A program made the position numbers and the translations under genes. 64,000 bases of DNA, taken from Caldilineaceae bacterium SB0661_bin_32 (lineage in GTDB: Bacteria > Chloroflexota > Anaerolineae > Caldilineales > Caldilineaceae). Positions 37,458 to 46,922 of the stretch are shown one piece after another. How positions within the stretch are numbered: position 1 is the first letter of the stretch; each line of letters starts with the position of its first letter. The DNA lies in assembly GCA_009841235.1 (NCBI GenBank), contig VXMH01000036.1, forward strand, positions 1 to 64,000, written 5' to 3'. The notes under the pieces are model-generated. The model saw nothing but the letters and a program-made list of their open reading frames with translations. It was not told the origin of the DNA and ran no database searches.

Positions 37458-38765
37458 TCAGTTTTGGCCAGCAGCCTGAATCTGAAAGATTGTGCCGCTG
37501 TAATGGAGGAGATAGAGATTGCCAGCCTCATCCTCACCGAAGCTGCTGACGTTGTAGGGGCTGTCCAGGAGCAGCTTGGACTCCCATACGCCGTTCACCC
37601 GCCTCAGGCCCCAGATATTGCCGGTGACATAGTCCGCAAAAAAGTAAATGCCCTGCAGAGAGGGTTGGTCCTGCCCCCTGTAGACATACCCGCCGGTGAT
37701 GGACATACCGCTGACACGATCATACTCGACCACCGGCATGATCAGTCCTGCTGTGGGACAGCCGGTGGAGGGATTGAAGCAGTGGAAACCTTCCATGATG
37801 CGCCAGCCGTAGTTTTCGCCGCCGGGGCTGTCGGCCGGTTGGAAGTTCACTTCCTCCCAGGCGTTCTGGCCTACGTCAGCGATGTAGAGGTCGCCGGTCT
37901 CGCGGTCGAAGGAGAAACGCCAGGGATTGCGCAGACCGTAGGCCCAGATCTCGTCGAGAAATTGATCATTTCCGACGAAAGGGTTGTCCTCTGGGATGGA
38001 GTAGGGTGAATCGCTGGCAGGAGAGACATCGATGCGGAGGAGTTTGCCCAGTAGCGTCTGGCCCTTCTGCCCGTTGTCCTGGGGGTCGGCGGCGCTGCCG
38101 CCGTCGCCGGTCCCGATCCAGAGATAGTCGTCAGGGCCGAATGCGATCTGGCCGCCGTTGTGATTGCGCCAGGGTTGGTGGAACTGCAGGAGGATTTCTT
38201 CGGTATCCGGATCGACCTGATGGACGTCAGGGAGAAGGCGGAAGCGGGAGACGCGAGTATGAAGACGGCCGGGGACGGTGGTCGTGTAGTTGACATAAAG
38301 GGTTCGGCTGCTGGAAAAGTCGGAGGGGAAGGCGATGCCAAGCAACCCCATTTCCCCGCAGCAGTTGACTTGGTCGCGGATGTCCATGAACGGGGTCTGG
38401 CCTTGGAAGCCATTGTTGAACGCCTGTACCAACCCCCTCTGCTCAACCACATAGACGCGCCCGGAGCCATCCCGGGCGTGAGCCAGATCTACAGGATTCT
38501 TCAGTCCAGACATTGTTTTGATCAAGACAATGCCGGGCCAAGCCGGCCTTTGTTGGGAGTCGGGCGCGGGGGCCGGCGTGCTGGTTTCTACGGCGGCGGT
38601 TGCCGGGGTGGCGGCAGACGTCTGGGCTGGCGCCGTCGTGGGAGTGGACGATGCCGCGCCGTTCGCGTCCGACTGCGGAGAACTGGGAGGGTCGCTTGGG
38701 GCACAAGCGGCAAACAGGACCGCGCCGATCAGTGCGCAGATTCTCCAGGAGACTCCAATCTTCAT
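37458..38765 (-). CDS. PQQ-dependent sugar dehydrogenase-like lipoprotein
   Basis: A 435-residue exported protein of the GSDH/sorbosone dehydrogenase beta-propeller family (soluble glucose dehydrogenase type). The signal peptide ends in a lipobox FAAC, then a Thr/Pro/Ala-rich linker precedes the catalytic propeller: GLKNPVDLAHARDGSGRVYVVEQRG, GLLGIAFPSDF, DYLWIGTGDGG, EIWAYGLRNPWRFSFD, and ENYGWRIMEG. ATG 38765 follows AAGGAAGGA. The frame's longer start at 39050 overlaps the oxygenase gene and is unlikely. Sugar substrate is unknown; PQQ synthesis genes are not in the window. Confidence 0.88.
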   Translation of the reverse strand: MKIGVSWRICALIGAVLFAACAPSDPPSSPQSDANGAASSTPTTAPAQTSAATPATAAVETSTPAPAPDSQQRPAWPGIVLIKTMSGLKNPVDLAHARDGSGRVYVVEQRGLVQAFNNGFQGQTPFMDIRDQVNCCGEMGLLGIAFPSDFSSSRTLYVNYTTTVPGRLHTRVSRFRLLPDVHQVDPDTEEILLQFHQPWRNHNGGQIAFGPDDYLWIGTGDGGSAADPQDNGQKGQTLLGKLLRIDVSPASDSPYSIPEDNPFVGNDQFLDEIWAYGLRNPWRFSFDRETGDLYIADVGQNAWEEVNFQPADSPGGENYGWRIMEGFHCFNPSTGCPTAGLIMPVVEYDRVSGMSITGGYVYRGQDQPSLQGIYFFADYVTGNIWGLRRVNGVWESKLLLDSPYNVSSFGEDEAGNLYLLHYSGTIFQIQAAGQN

Positions 38766-39009
38766 GTTCTGTCCTTCCTTCAGATAGCGATCGCGACGAA
38801 CACGCGGCTGCAATCCGCACTGTGCAGGAACGGCATCTTGCATTTCGAGCGCTGTCCAACTCGAACTGCCGCCTGGCTGAAGCGCTACTACGGCAAGACT
38901 GCGACCCGGTGCACGAGAAACCATCCTACCAGCAGAGTCGATTGTCAGTCCAGTTTTGAGGGTCATCGCGATGGGGGACCCAAAGCTGCCGGAGGCCGTT
39001 TGGCGACTC

Positions 39010-39876
39010 TTATCCCCAGCGCTGTTCGGGCGGGTCGAAAAGAAAGCCATGGAACAGCTTGCGTCGAGCAGGTGAGAGGCGGTTATAGAATTCGCTGGGA
39101 TAGCTCCAGTGCTCTTGCGACGCGATCATCCAGGGATGCTCGTAGGCATAGTAAAGCATAGCGCGGCGACCCTTCTCACTGCTGAACGGGCCGGCGGAAT
39201 GCCAGAGGGCATTGTGGAACAGGACGGCGGTCCCTGCCGGCGCGCAGATTTCCGTAACTCCGGCGGCCGTCCCCCACCGCTGCAGATCTTCGAGATTTGG
39301 CGCAAAGGCGGCCTTATGGCTGCCCGGCACGACGCATAGATTACCCTGTCCGGGTTGGGTCATGTCGCTGAGATAGTAGCCGATTTTAAGTTGCAACAGC
39401 GGAATTTGCGGACCCAGGTTTCTGAATCCGTCATCAATACCGTCGATATGCCATCTCATGCCGCGGCCGATGAGATCGCTGCCATGCTCGACGATTGCGT
39501 CCGATGCATGGTGATGGGGGCGGGCATTAAGCAGGCCGGTGACGTAGGGCCAGATGGCGGGCCAGTCGAGCATCTCCAGGAACAGGGGATCGTCATCGAG
39601 AATGTAGAAGATGCGGGCGCTCTTTTTGCCCATCGGCGTCGTTATGCCGGTATGAGGGAGCTCCTGCTCCTGCAGGCTGCGCCGGTGTTTCATTACGCGG
39701 CGGAGGGCCTGGAGCAAGGCATTGACGTGGTCGACGTCCAGAAACTCTTCGAGGACCAGGTAGCCGTTGTTGTCGAAAAAGAAGCGTTCTGCGAGGGCGG
39801 GGCAGGCAGCTGCGTCTGTGTCAGCGGCATCTGTCTTAGAGGCCGATGTTCTGTTCTCTATTTTCATTTGTGTCAT
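39010..39876 (-). CDS. Phytanoyl-CoA dioxygenase (PhyH) family protein, first copy
   Basis: A 288-residue Fe(II)/2-oxoglutarate-dependent oxygenase. The double-stranded beta-helix is marked by the HxD iron ligands in MRWHIDGIDDG, the proline-rich GNLCVVPGSHK strand, and the distal His followed by a likely 2OG-binding segment in FHNALWHSAGPF and RRAMLYYAYE. These enzymes hydroxylate diverse small molecules. No substrate clue is visible in this gene. It precedes the sugar dehydrogenase gene on the same strand. Confidence 0.9.
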   Translation of the reverse strand: MTQMKIENRTSASKTDAADTDAAACPALAERFFFDNNGYLVLEEFLDVDHVNALLQALRRVMKHRRSLQEQELPHTGITTPMGKKSARIFYILDDDPLFLEMLDWPAIWPYVTGLLNARPHHHASDAIVEHGSDLIGRGMRWHIDGIDDGFRNLGPQIPLLQLKIGYYLSDMTQPGQGNLCVVPGSHKAAFAPNLEDLQRWGTAAGVTEICAPAGTAVLFHNALWHSAGPFSSEKGRRAMLYYAYEHPWMIASQEHWSYPSEFYNRLSPARRKLFHGFLFDPPEQRWG

Positions 39877-40033
39877 GATTGGACCTCACCAGGTCAAATG
39901 CATAGGTATTCACTTCAGCCTTTACGAGTCCGAGGGAGATTCTCGGGACAGGAGGCAGGTTGGCGCTGGCTGAAGCGGCTGCGCAGTGCCGTTGCACTCC
40001 GGAGTCCGCAGCCGCCGGCAAGTGTGCGGAGCG

Positions 40034-40699
40034 CTATGCTTCATCGATGATGGCGACTGCCCTCACCGGGGATCCGTCACGGCCGGTGATTTTCAGGGGG
40101 AGGGCGGCAAATTCGAACAGAGGTTGGCCGATCTGGTCGAGGTTGGTCAAATTCTCGACGATCAGAACGTCGTTTCCCAGGAGCACAAAGTGGGCATCAT
40201 TGGGCGAATAGTCGACCGACGGAGTATCGATGCCTACGAGTTCGACAGCGCAGTCTACGAGGAAGCGGGCTGCGTCCTCTGTCAGCGGCGGATAGTCGGT
40301 GAAATACCGGGGTTTGCCCCAGTTCTGCGCCCAGCCGGTGTTGAGAATCAGTTTGGACGCGCGACCGATGGCCTGGCGATGGGGAGTCAGATCATCCGCG
40401 GTGATTTCTTCTTTGGGCTGTTTGGTAGAGAGGTCCAACAGCATGGCCGGGCCGATGCACTGTGCCAGCGGAATCTGATCGATGGTCGTTCCGTCATGAT
40501 AGAAGTGGAAGAAGGCATCCATGTGGGTGCCGGTGTGGAGGGAAGTGCGCAGGTTGCTTGTATTCATGTGTCCCGGTGTGCCGGATGGGAGATGGGCTGG
40601 GATAGAGGTGCGCACTTCGATTTCGACCGGAGAATCACCGGGAAAGGGTGGTGTCGAAGGAGCAAGAGGGTAACTCAGGTCGACAATTTTGCGCTGCAT
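40034..40699 (-). CDS. Cyclase family / kynurenine formamidase-like hydrolase
   Basis: A 221-residue metal-dependent hydrolase of the Cyclase (KynB-like) family. It begins KIVDLSYPLAPSTPPFPGD and has the metal motif HTGTHMDAFFHF (H-x-G-T-H-x-D-x3-H, about residues 50-61) and DTPSVDY near 161. Members act as arylformamidases or as isatin or polyketide hydrolases. No other tryptophan-catabolism gene is adjacent. ATG 40699 follows GGAAAG; the longer frame adds a non-homologous leader. Confidence 0.88.
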   Translation of the reverse strand: MQRKIVDLSYPLAPSTPPFPGDSPVEIEVRTSIPAHLPSGTPGHMNTSNLRTSLHTGTHMDAFFHFYHDGTTIDQIPLAQCIGPAMLLDLSTKQPKEEITADDLTPHRQAIGRASKLILNTGWAQNWGKPRYFTDYPPLTEDAARFLVDCAVELVGIDTPSVDYSPNDAHFVLLGNDVLIVENLTNLDQIGQPLFEFAALPLKITGRDGSPVRAVAIIDEA

Positions 40700-40844
40700 A
40701 AGGTCTTTCCGTAGATACCTCAACCGGAGCCGGCTGAGGAGGGTCGGGATCGAGAGGAGCGACGTGAGAATGGCAGTATTTGCTGCCCAAGCCGGGCAAA
40801 ACGGCAACGAAAAACCGACATCACTTGACTATACCGATTCAGTG

Positions 40845-40873
40845 TTGACAACGAATAGACGGCGTACTATAAT
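40845..40873 (+). promoter_or_regulatory. Consensus sigma-70 promoter of the DtxR-type regulator
   Basis: TTGACA (40845-40850), a 17-base spacer and TATAAT (40868-40873): a perfect match to both consensus hexamers with optimal spacing, 53 bases before the regulator ATG. It is the strongest promoter I see in the window. Confidence 0.8.
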
Positions 40874-40926
40874 TCGGCCATTGGCAGGCTGCCCATTCAT
40901 CTCCCAGCGGTTGAACTATAGCGATC

Positions 40927-41640
40927 ATGCGTACTTTCTGCAACATCATCACCGATGGGATGCTCGACTACCTGGTTGCGATCTACGAGTTGAGCGAAAC
41001 CAACGACAGAATCTCCACCTCTGTGCTGGCGCAGAAGATGGAGGTGACGCCGGCTGCGGCCAGCAGCATGGCAAAACGCCTGACAGAGACCGGTCACGTG
41101 GTGCGCTCTGCCAAGGCCGGAATCCAATTGACTGATCAGGGGCGGCTGGCGGCGTTGCAGCTGCTGCGAAGGCACCGGCTGTTGGAGGTGTTTCTGATCG
41201 AGGTAATGGGCTTTACCTGGGACCAGGTCAAGGCGGAGGCCATGCGGCTGGAGCACGCTATCAGCTCAGAGTTCGAGAAGCGGATGGAAATCCTGTGCAA
41301 CTTCCCGACCCATTGCCCGCATGGAGACCCGGTTCCGAGCGAAGACGGTCATGTCCAGAGCGAGAATCTGGTCAGTCTGGCGGATCTGCGGCCGGGGCAG
41401 GTGGGAGAATTACGGCGCGTAGCCAACCACAATGCGCCGATGCTGCGGTATCTGACGCAGATGAATCTTGAACCCGGATACCGGGTCAAAGTGTTGAACG
41501 TAGAACCGTTTGACGGGCCGAGCATCGTGCAGATTGAGGACAGTGCCACACAGACGGAACCGGGGGGGATCGTAAAGATAATTGGCCGCTCCCTCGCGCA
41601 ATGTCTCTTTGTAAGATTGACTGAGCAGCCTGCCGCGTAG
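40927..41640 (+). CDS. DtxR/MntR-family metal-dependent regulator
   Basis: A 237-residue transcription factor. The N-terminal winged helix (MLDYLVAIYELSETNDRISTSVLAQKM, then VTPAAASSMAKRL) is followed by the dimerisation/metal domain with LEHAISSEFEKRME and the family motif CPHGDPVP. A C-terminal FeoA/SH3-like domain runs from about 150 (LADLRPGQVGELRRV to the end). It senses Mn(II) or Fe(II). The strong promoter in front is likely autoregulated. ccmH-like and ccmG-like genes follow 27 bases later. Confidence 0.92.
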   Translation: MRTFCNIITDGMLDYLVAIYELSETNDRISTSVLAQKMEVTPAAASSMAKRLTETGHVVRSAKAGIQLTDQGRLAALQLLRRHRLLEVFLIEVMGFTWDQVKAEAMRLEHAISSEFEKRMEILCNFPTHCPHGDPVPSEDGHVQSENLVSLADLRPGQVGELRRVANHNAPMLRYLTQMNLEPGYRVKVLNVEPFDGPSIVQIEDSATQTEPGGIVKIIGRSLAQCLFVRLTEQPAA

Positions 41641-41667
41641 TCGGGCATCGTTCTGCACAGTACACGC

Positions 41668-42204
41668 ATGACCTCTCCCCTCACAGAGCGCACAATCCGC
41701 GAAACTGCACCGTTCTCAACCACTCTACGTATTGTCCTTCCAGCCCTTTGCCTGCTGATCATTTGCATCGGCAGCAGCACTCCCCTTTCAGCCCAAAGCG
41801 AATCCACCAGCATCACCGCTGATGAAGTGAACACCGTTGCACGGGACTTGTGGTGCCCGCTGTGCGGCGGCAGGTTGCGGTTGGACAGCTGCGAACTGAA
41901 GGCATGTGCGCAGATGCGGGAGGTGATCGAGATCAAATTGGCGGAGGGGGAGGACGCGGAGTCGATCCGGGACTATTTTCTGGAGCAGTACGGGCCGCAG
42001 GTGCTGGGGGAACCGCCGCGGCGGGGGTTCAACTGGCTGGCGTGGATCTTGCCGCTGGTTGCGGTCGCGGGCGGCGGCGTCTTCCTCTGGCTACGCCTGC
42101 AACAGATGGCGGGTCCGTCGCGACCGGCGGCGGCCAGAGTAGCCGGTCCCGAACACGACGAGCGGGAGCGGCGATTGGATGAGGAACTGGCCCGCTATGA
42201 CTGA
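41668..42204 (+). CDS. CcmH/CycL-type cytochrome c maturation protein
   Basis: A 178-residue membrane-anchored thiol protein. A signal/anchor segment spans residues 21-42. The periplasmic thiol motif WCPLCGG (about 62-68) is followed by the CcmH three-helix pattern ([34 protein letters not shown]), a membrane helix near 124-146 and a charged tail. Two further Cys (DSCELKAC) are unusual for the family. CcmH presents reduced apocytochrome heme-binding cysteines for heme attachment. Its stop overlaps the next start by eight bases. Confidence 0.85.
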   Translation: MTSPLTERTIRETAPFSTTLRIVLPALCLLIICIGSSTPLSAQSESTSITADEVNTVARDLWCPLCGGRLRLDSCELKACAQMREVIEIKLAEGEDAESIRDYFLEQYGPQVLGEPPRRGFNWLAWILPLVAVAGGGVFLWLRLQQMAGPSRPAAARVAGPEHDERERRLDEELARYD

Positions 42205-42817
42205 ATTGAGCGGGTCGGAGCGCGGCGCACCACATCTTCCTGAAAGAGACACACCGCTAGAGTCGCAAACTGAACGACAGACGAAAACGCCTTCCAGACG
42301 GGCGGTGCGTTTCTGGCGCGTCTTGTTCCTTGGTGTCGTCATGGCATTCATTGTGCTGCTGGCGGTGCGGTTGTGGCAGACAAATGTGCAGGAACAGCGG
42401 GCCGCGGGTGAGGCGCCGGAACTACGTTTCACGACTTTCGACGGCGTAGAGGTCGATTTGGGCGGGTTGCGGGGGAAGGGCGTTGTCATCAATTTCTGGG
42501 CGAGCTGGTGTACGCCCTGTCGCGAGGAGGCGGATCTGCTGGAGCAGACATGGCGCCGGGAGAAGGAGAACGGTATCGTCTTTCTAGGGCTGGACTATCT
42601 GGACCAGGAGCCGGCCGCGCTCGCTTATCTAACGGAGTTTGATATCACCTACCCCAACGGGCCAGACCTGCGCAGCCAGGCAGCCCGGCGTTACCGGATT
42701 CAGGGAGTGCCGGAGACCTTCTTCATCAACCCCGAAGGGAGAATCGTGGAAACGGTTGTCGGGCCGATCTCAAGCCAGCAGGAGTTGGACGAGTTGCTGG
42801 ATCGTATTCGCCCCTGA
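42197..42817 (+). CDS. Membrane-anchored thioredoxin-like protein (CcmG/ResA/TlpA)
   Basis: A 206-residue protein with a single N-terminal anchor (about residues 38-61) and a periplasmic thioredoxin fold containing [18 protein letters not shown] (CxxC about 109-112) and the cis-Pro segment [14 protein letters not shown]. It probably reduces apocytochrome or CcmH disulfides. ATG 42197 overlaps the end of the CcmH-like gene; the pair is translationally coupled. Other ccm genes (A-F) are outside the window. Confidence 0.9.
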   Translation: MTELSGSERGAPHLPERDTPLESQTERQTKTPSRRAVRFWRVLFLGVVMAFIVLLAVRLWQTNVQEQRAAGEAPELRFTTFDGVEVDLGGLRGKGVVINFWASWCTPCREEADLLEQTWRREKENGIVFLGLDYLDQEPAALAYLTEFDITYPNGPDLRSQAARRYRIQGVPETFFINPEGRIVETVVGPISSQQELDELLDRIRP

Positions 42818-42988
42818 TTGTAAGTACCCTCGCGTGCGCCACCGCTGTGAACGGATTTTCCCCGGCGGCTGAATCCAACTTCACTGAAATCTGTGCTAGA
42901 ATGGCTGGGCTGTGCGAGGCCCTTCCTGCCCTGGCGGCGAGGCCGAGTGTTGCATGAACGCGAACGAGATTAAGTAAGAGCTTTATTG

Positions 42989-44398
42989 ATGAAGATGAAT
43001 CAGACCTATCACCTGGTCACCCTCGGATGTCCGAAGAATGAGGTTGACAGTGACGGCATGGAGATGCTGTTGCGGCAGGCCGACTTTGGCATCAGTGCCG
43101 ATGCGCGGCAGGCGGATGTGTTGATCGTGAACACGTGCGGCTTTCTTGAGGCGGCGAAAGAGGAGTCGATCGGGGTATTGCAGGAACTGGCGGACGGCAA
43201 GCGGAGACACCAGATGCTGATCGCGGCCGGCTGTCTGGCGCAGCGCAACGGCAAGGAGGTGCTGGCGCGGGTGCCGGAGGTGGACGGCCTGTTGGGAACG
43301 CGGCGCTGGATGGACGTGGTGGAACTGGTCAAGCAGGTGCGGGGCGGTTCGGAGCAGCGTCGACTGCAGAGGTACAGCCTTTTGGGTGAGCCGGACGAGA
43401 CTTACGTGCAGGCGGTGCCGCGGCCGCCGGTGGCCGGGGGCAGCGCCTATCTCAAGATTTCGGACGGCTGCAACGCGCCGTGCGCATTCTGTACGATCCC
43501 CAGCTTTAAGGGAAAACTGCGCAGCCGCCCAATTGAGGCAGTTATCGACGAGGCCAATGCACTGGTGGAGGCGGGCGCCAAGGAGCTGGTGGTCGTCGCG
43601 CAGGATACAACCGACTTTGGACGGGACCAGGGTGAGCCGGACAGCCTGCCCCGCCTGTTGAGCGCGCTCTGCAACCGCACCAGCGACGCTCTGAAGTGGG
43701 TACGGCTGATGTACGCCTACCCCGGGCACGTGAGCGACGGCCTGATCGAGGTGATGGCGAGCCAGGAAAAGATCGTGCCCTATCTGGATATGCCGCTGCA
43801 GCACGGGGACCCGCGCACGTTGCGGCGCATGCGCAGACCGTCGCGACTGGAGATGGTCTATGAGCACGTGGAGAAGCTGCGCGCGGCGATGCCGGATATC
43901 GCTTTGCGCACGACGTTTATCGTCGGCTACCCGGGCGAGACTGAAGAGGAGTTCCAAGGTCTGCTGCAGTTCGTGCAGGCGATGGAGTTCGACAAGGTGG
44001 GCGCATTTCCCTTCAGCCCGGAGCCGGGAACGCCGGCTGCCGAGTTGCCCGACCCCGTTCCGGAGGAAGAGAAGGAGGGGCGTTACGGCCGGCTGATGGA
44101 AGTCCAGCAGCCGATCAGTTTGCGGAAGAATCAAGAGCAGGTTGGGAAGGTGCTCGACATCCTCGTCGAGGGCCAGGGCGAAATCGCTGAGAGCGGCGCG
44201 CCGCTGGTGATGGGCCGCAGCTACCGAGACGCGCCGGAGGTGGACGGCCTAGTGCTGGTGCCGGGTATTGCGGACGCGCCGGCCGGGGCCATCCTGCAGG
44301 TGCATATCAACGGGGCGCTGGAATATGACCTGGTGGGTGAACCACTGATCGCCGAGACATTTTCCAGCAGAACGGAACTGCTCGCAGAGTTCAAGTAG
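42989..44398 (+). CDS. rimO: Ribosomal protein uS12 methylthiotransferase RimO
   Basis: Radical-SAM, double [4Fe-4S] enzyme that methylthiolates Asp of ribosomal protein S12. The 469 residues include the N-terminal cluster motifs (LGCPKNEVDSDGM, NTCGFLEAAK, AAGCLAQR), the radical-SAM triad CNAPCAFCTIPSFKG (about 155-169), the RimO-typical YPGHVSD and PLQHGDPRTLRRMRR, and a C-terminal TRAM domain (about 385-455). RimO rather than MiaB is chosen from the CPKN N-terminal motif and spacing. Confidence 0.94.
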   Translation: MKMNQTYHLVTLGCPKNEVDSDGMEMLLRQADFGISADARQADVLIVNTCGFLEAAKEESIGVLQELADGKRRHQMLIAAGCLAQRNGKEVLARVPEVDGLLGTRRWMDVVELVKQVRGGSEQRRLQRYSLLGEPDETYVQAVPRPPVAGGSAYLKISDGCNAPCAFCTIPSFKGKLRSRPIEAVIDEANALVEAGAKELVVVAQDTTDFGRDQGEPDSLPRLLSALCNRTSDALKWVRLMYAYPGHVSDGLIEVMASQEKIVPYLDMPLQHGDPRTLRRMRRPSRLEMVYEHVEKLRAAMPDIALRTTFIVGYPGETEEEFQGLLQFVQAMEFDKVGAFPFSPEPGTPAAELPDPVPEEEKEGRYGRLMEVQQPISLRKNQEQVGKVLDILVEGQGEIAESGAPLVMGRSYRDAPEVDGLVLVPGIADAPAGAILQVHINGALEYDLVGEPLIAETFSSRTELLAEFK

Positions 44399-44427
44399 GA
44401 AGCGTAATACCTCCCGCGGAGACCGTC

Positions 44428-45318
44428 ATGGCCGATCTGTCGAAGTTGGAACGGGATCTGGCCGCTTTGGAACGGGACTCCACTCTCCATGACAGTGACA
44501 ATCTGGCGGCGCGCTTCGAGGCGCTGAAAACTCTCGACTTTCTGGAGGAGGCGTTCCAGATACAGGCCGGGCACCGGTTCGCGGCAAGCGGGCTGCGGCG
44601 CGTGCACGCATTGCAGGGCGACTTGGAAGGGCGTAACCAGGCTCTCTTTCGGAATCTGCGTTCCGGTATCCGAACAGGAACGGTAACGCCGGGCCAGCTG
44701 CGGACGCTGCTTGAAAGCAACTGCCGTTACCGGCGCGGCGACACTGCGTGCATGCACTGGGGCGCGGATGCCGCGGACGCGTTGGCCGCAGGGTTATTCC
44801 GCAGCGACTGCCCGCCGCATGAGTGGGATGGCGGCGACAGTGAAATGATTCACTATGAATCGACGCCGGTGAGCGCGGTGCTGGAACTGGTGGACCGCGT
44901 GCCGATGACGTGCGCCGACCGATTTGTCGATATCGGCTCGGGGCTGGGCCAGGTGGTGCTGCTGCTTCATTTGCTGGCTGGCGTAGAGGCGATGGGGCTG
45001 GAGGTCGTGCCGGCGTATGTGGAGCGGGCCCGCGGTGAAGCGGCCAGGCTGGGAGTTGACGGGGTCTCTTTCAGAGAAGGTGACGCTCGCAGCGCGGACC
45101 TGTGCGGGGGAACGATCTATTTTCTGTTCTCCCCTTTTCGAGGGCAAATGCTGCAGACGGTGCTCAACAGGCTGAGGCACGAAGCTCGCACGCGGCGGTT
45201 GACAGTCTGTTCGTTCGGCCCGTGTACAGAGCAGATCGCCGGTGAGCCGTGGCTGACCTTGCAGGAGGCGGGGATGAACCACGAGTTCCGGCTGGCTGTC
45301 TTCCACAGTAATAGCTAG
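44428..45318 (+). CDS. Class I SAM-dependent methyltransferase (DOT1-like layout)
   Basis: A 296-residue methyltransferase. The first 130 residues are a helical, poorly conserved domain. The catalytic domain begins after a YESTPVSAVLELV segment with motif I DIGSGLGQVVLLLHLLAG (about 170-187), the acidic EVVPAYVERAR, and the FSPFRGQML block. The arrangement recalls DOT1-like or histone-methyltransferase-like bacterial enzymes; the substrate is unknown. It follows rimO by 29 bases and probably shares its transcript. Confidence 0.78.
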   Translation: MADLSKLERDLAALERDSTLHDSDNLAARFEALKTLDFLEEAFQIQAGHRFAASGLRRVHALQGDLEGRNQALFRNLRSGIRTGTVTPGQLRTLLESNCRYRRGDTACMHWGADAADALAAGLFRSDCPPHEWDGGDSEMIHYESTPVSAVLELVDRVPMTCADRFVDIGSGLGQVVLLLHLLAGVEAMGLEVVPAYVERARGEAARLGVDGVSFREGDARSADLCGGTIYFLFSPFRGQMLQTVLNRLRHEARTRRLTVCSFGPCTEQIAGEPWLTLQEAGMNHEFRLAVFHSNS

Positions 45319-45329
45319 GGGCTGAGAAT

Positions 45330-45373
45330 AGAAAGGCATCGACACGGGGACAGGCCCGCGCCGATGCCTTTCT
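45330..45373. terminator. Bidirectional intrinsic terminator
   Basis: AGAAAGGCATCG (45330-45341) and CGATGCCTTTCT (45362-45373) form a perfect 12-bp stem with a 20-base loop between the convergent methyltransferase and aldehyde dehydrogenase genes. The T/A-rich arm ends serve both directions. Confidence 0.75.
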
Positions 45374-45420
45374 TAGTCGAAAGCTTCTTTTTTCGGCTGG
45401 GGTGAATCCAGCCCACCCTA

Positions 45421-46836
45421 TTAGCTCAGGTGGAAGACCGCCATCTTGGTTTCGGTCATTTCCTCGATCGCGTACTTGGGCCCTTCCTTGCCCATGCCGC
45501 TCTCCTTGACCCCGCCATAGGGCATCAGGTCGGCGCGCCACTGGGTGCCCCAATTGACGTGCAGATTGCCGGACTCCACCTCCTGCACGAATCTCATGGC
45601 CCAATCGATATTCTGCGTAAAGATGGCCGCGCTCAGGCCGTAGTTGGTGTCGTTGGCGAGGGCGATGGCCTCATCGATATCGCTGACGCGGGTCACGCCG
45701 ACGACGGGGCCAAAGACCTCATCGCAGGAGATCTTCATCTCCGGGCTGACGTTGGAGACGATGGTCGGCTGGTACATCTGGCCGTTGCGCTGGCCGCCCA
45801 AGACGAGCTCGGCGCCGCCGCTCACGGCTTCTTCGACCCACTGATCGACGCGCACGGCGTCCTCTTCGCGAATCATCGGACCCATTTTGGTGGATTCGAC
45901 CAGCGGGTTGCCGGTTGTAATGTCTTCGACGGTCGCCTTGAAGGCATCGAGAAAGTCGCCGTAGATCTTTTCGTGGGTGACGACGCGCTGGGTGGAGATG
46001 CAGACCTGGCCGGCGTTTGAGTAACCGGAGGCAGCGGCGGCCTGGGCAACGCGCTCGGGGTCGGCATCGGGCATGACGATTAGAGGCGCGTTTGAGCCGA
46101 GCTCCATGGTTACGCGCTTGAGGCCGGCGGTGCGGCAGATGTGCTCGCCAATGTCGCGGCTGCCGGTGAAGGTGATCTTGCGGACGCGGGGGTCGGCGCA
46201 GAGGGCGTCGCCGATGACGCCGCCGGAGCCGGTGAGGCACTGGAGCGCCTCGGGCGGTGTGCCGGCTTCGAGGAAGATCTCGACCAGCTTCAGGGCCGAG
46301 AGCGGCGTGTCGGTGGCCGGTTTGAGAATGATGGCGTTGCCGGCGGCCAGGGCGGGACCGATCTTGTGGCAGACCAGATGGAGGGGGAAGTTGAAGGGGC
46401 TGATGCCGACGATGACGCCGCAAGGGACGCGGACGGTGAAGCCAAACTTGCCTGCCGCGCCGGGTGCGCCGTCAAGTGGGACGACTTCGCCGCCGAGACG
46501 CTTGGCCTCTTCGGCGGAGAGGGCGATGATTTCGACGGCCCGTGAGGCTTCAATACGGCCTTCGCCGATGATCTTGCCTTCTTCGAGCGTAATGGTGCGG
46601 GCGAGATCTTCGTTGCGCTCTTCCATCAGGTGGGCGGCTTTGTGCAGGATCTCGTAGCGTTCGTAGCCGGTCATACTTGCCATGACTTTGGCGCCGCGTT
46701 CGGCGGTTGCGAGGGCCAGCTCGACGTCGGCCGCGTCGCCTCTGGGAATCGTATCGACGACGGAGCCGTCAAACGGGTGCAGGACTTCGATCTTTTCGGA
46801 CTTGTCCACCCATTGCCCGCCAATGTGCATCTTCAT
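45421..46836 (-). CDS. Aldehyde dehydrogenase family protein
   Basis: A 471-residue NAD(P)-dependent aldehyde dehydrogenase. The Rossmann segment ISPFNFPLHLVCHKIGPALAAGN, coenzyme-region ITFTGSRDIGEHI, the general-base Glu in MELGSNAPLIV and the catalytic cysteine in SNAGQVCISTQRV are intact. It resembles lactaldehyde/glyceraldehyde-3-phosphate (GapN-like) and succinate-semialdehyde relatives, but the substrate cannot be named. The PhyH gene lies upstream on the same strand, 86 bases away. Confidence 0.93.
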   Translation of the reverse strand: MKMHIGGQWVDKSEKIEVLHPFDGSVVDTIPRGDAADVELALATAERGAKVMASMTGYERYEILHKAAHLMEERNEDLARTITLEEGKIIGEGRIEASRAVEIIALSAEEAKRLGGEVVPLDGAPGAAGKFGFTVRVPCGVIVGISPFNFPLHLVCHKIGPALAAGNAIILKPATDTPLSALKLVEIFLEAGTPPEALQCLTGSGGVIGDALCADPRVRKITFTGSRDIGEHICRTAGLKRVTMELGSNAPLIVMPDADPERVAQAAAASGYSNAGQVCISTQRVVTHEKIYGDFLDAFKATVEDITTGNPLVESTKMGPMIREEDAVRVDQWVEEAVSGGAELVLGGQRNGQMYQPTIVSNVSPEMKISCDEVFGPVVGVTRVSDIDEAIALANDTNYGLSAAIFTQNIDWAMRFVQEVESGNLHVNWGTQWRADLMPYGGVKESGMGKEGPKYAIEEMTETKMAVFHLS

Positions 46837-46922
46837 TGAACTGTTCTCCTTGTTGTCAGAATCTTTTCAGAATGGTTGCGTTGACTCATTTAATATCGCC
46901 GCGCGATTTGCGGCGGCGAATT

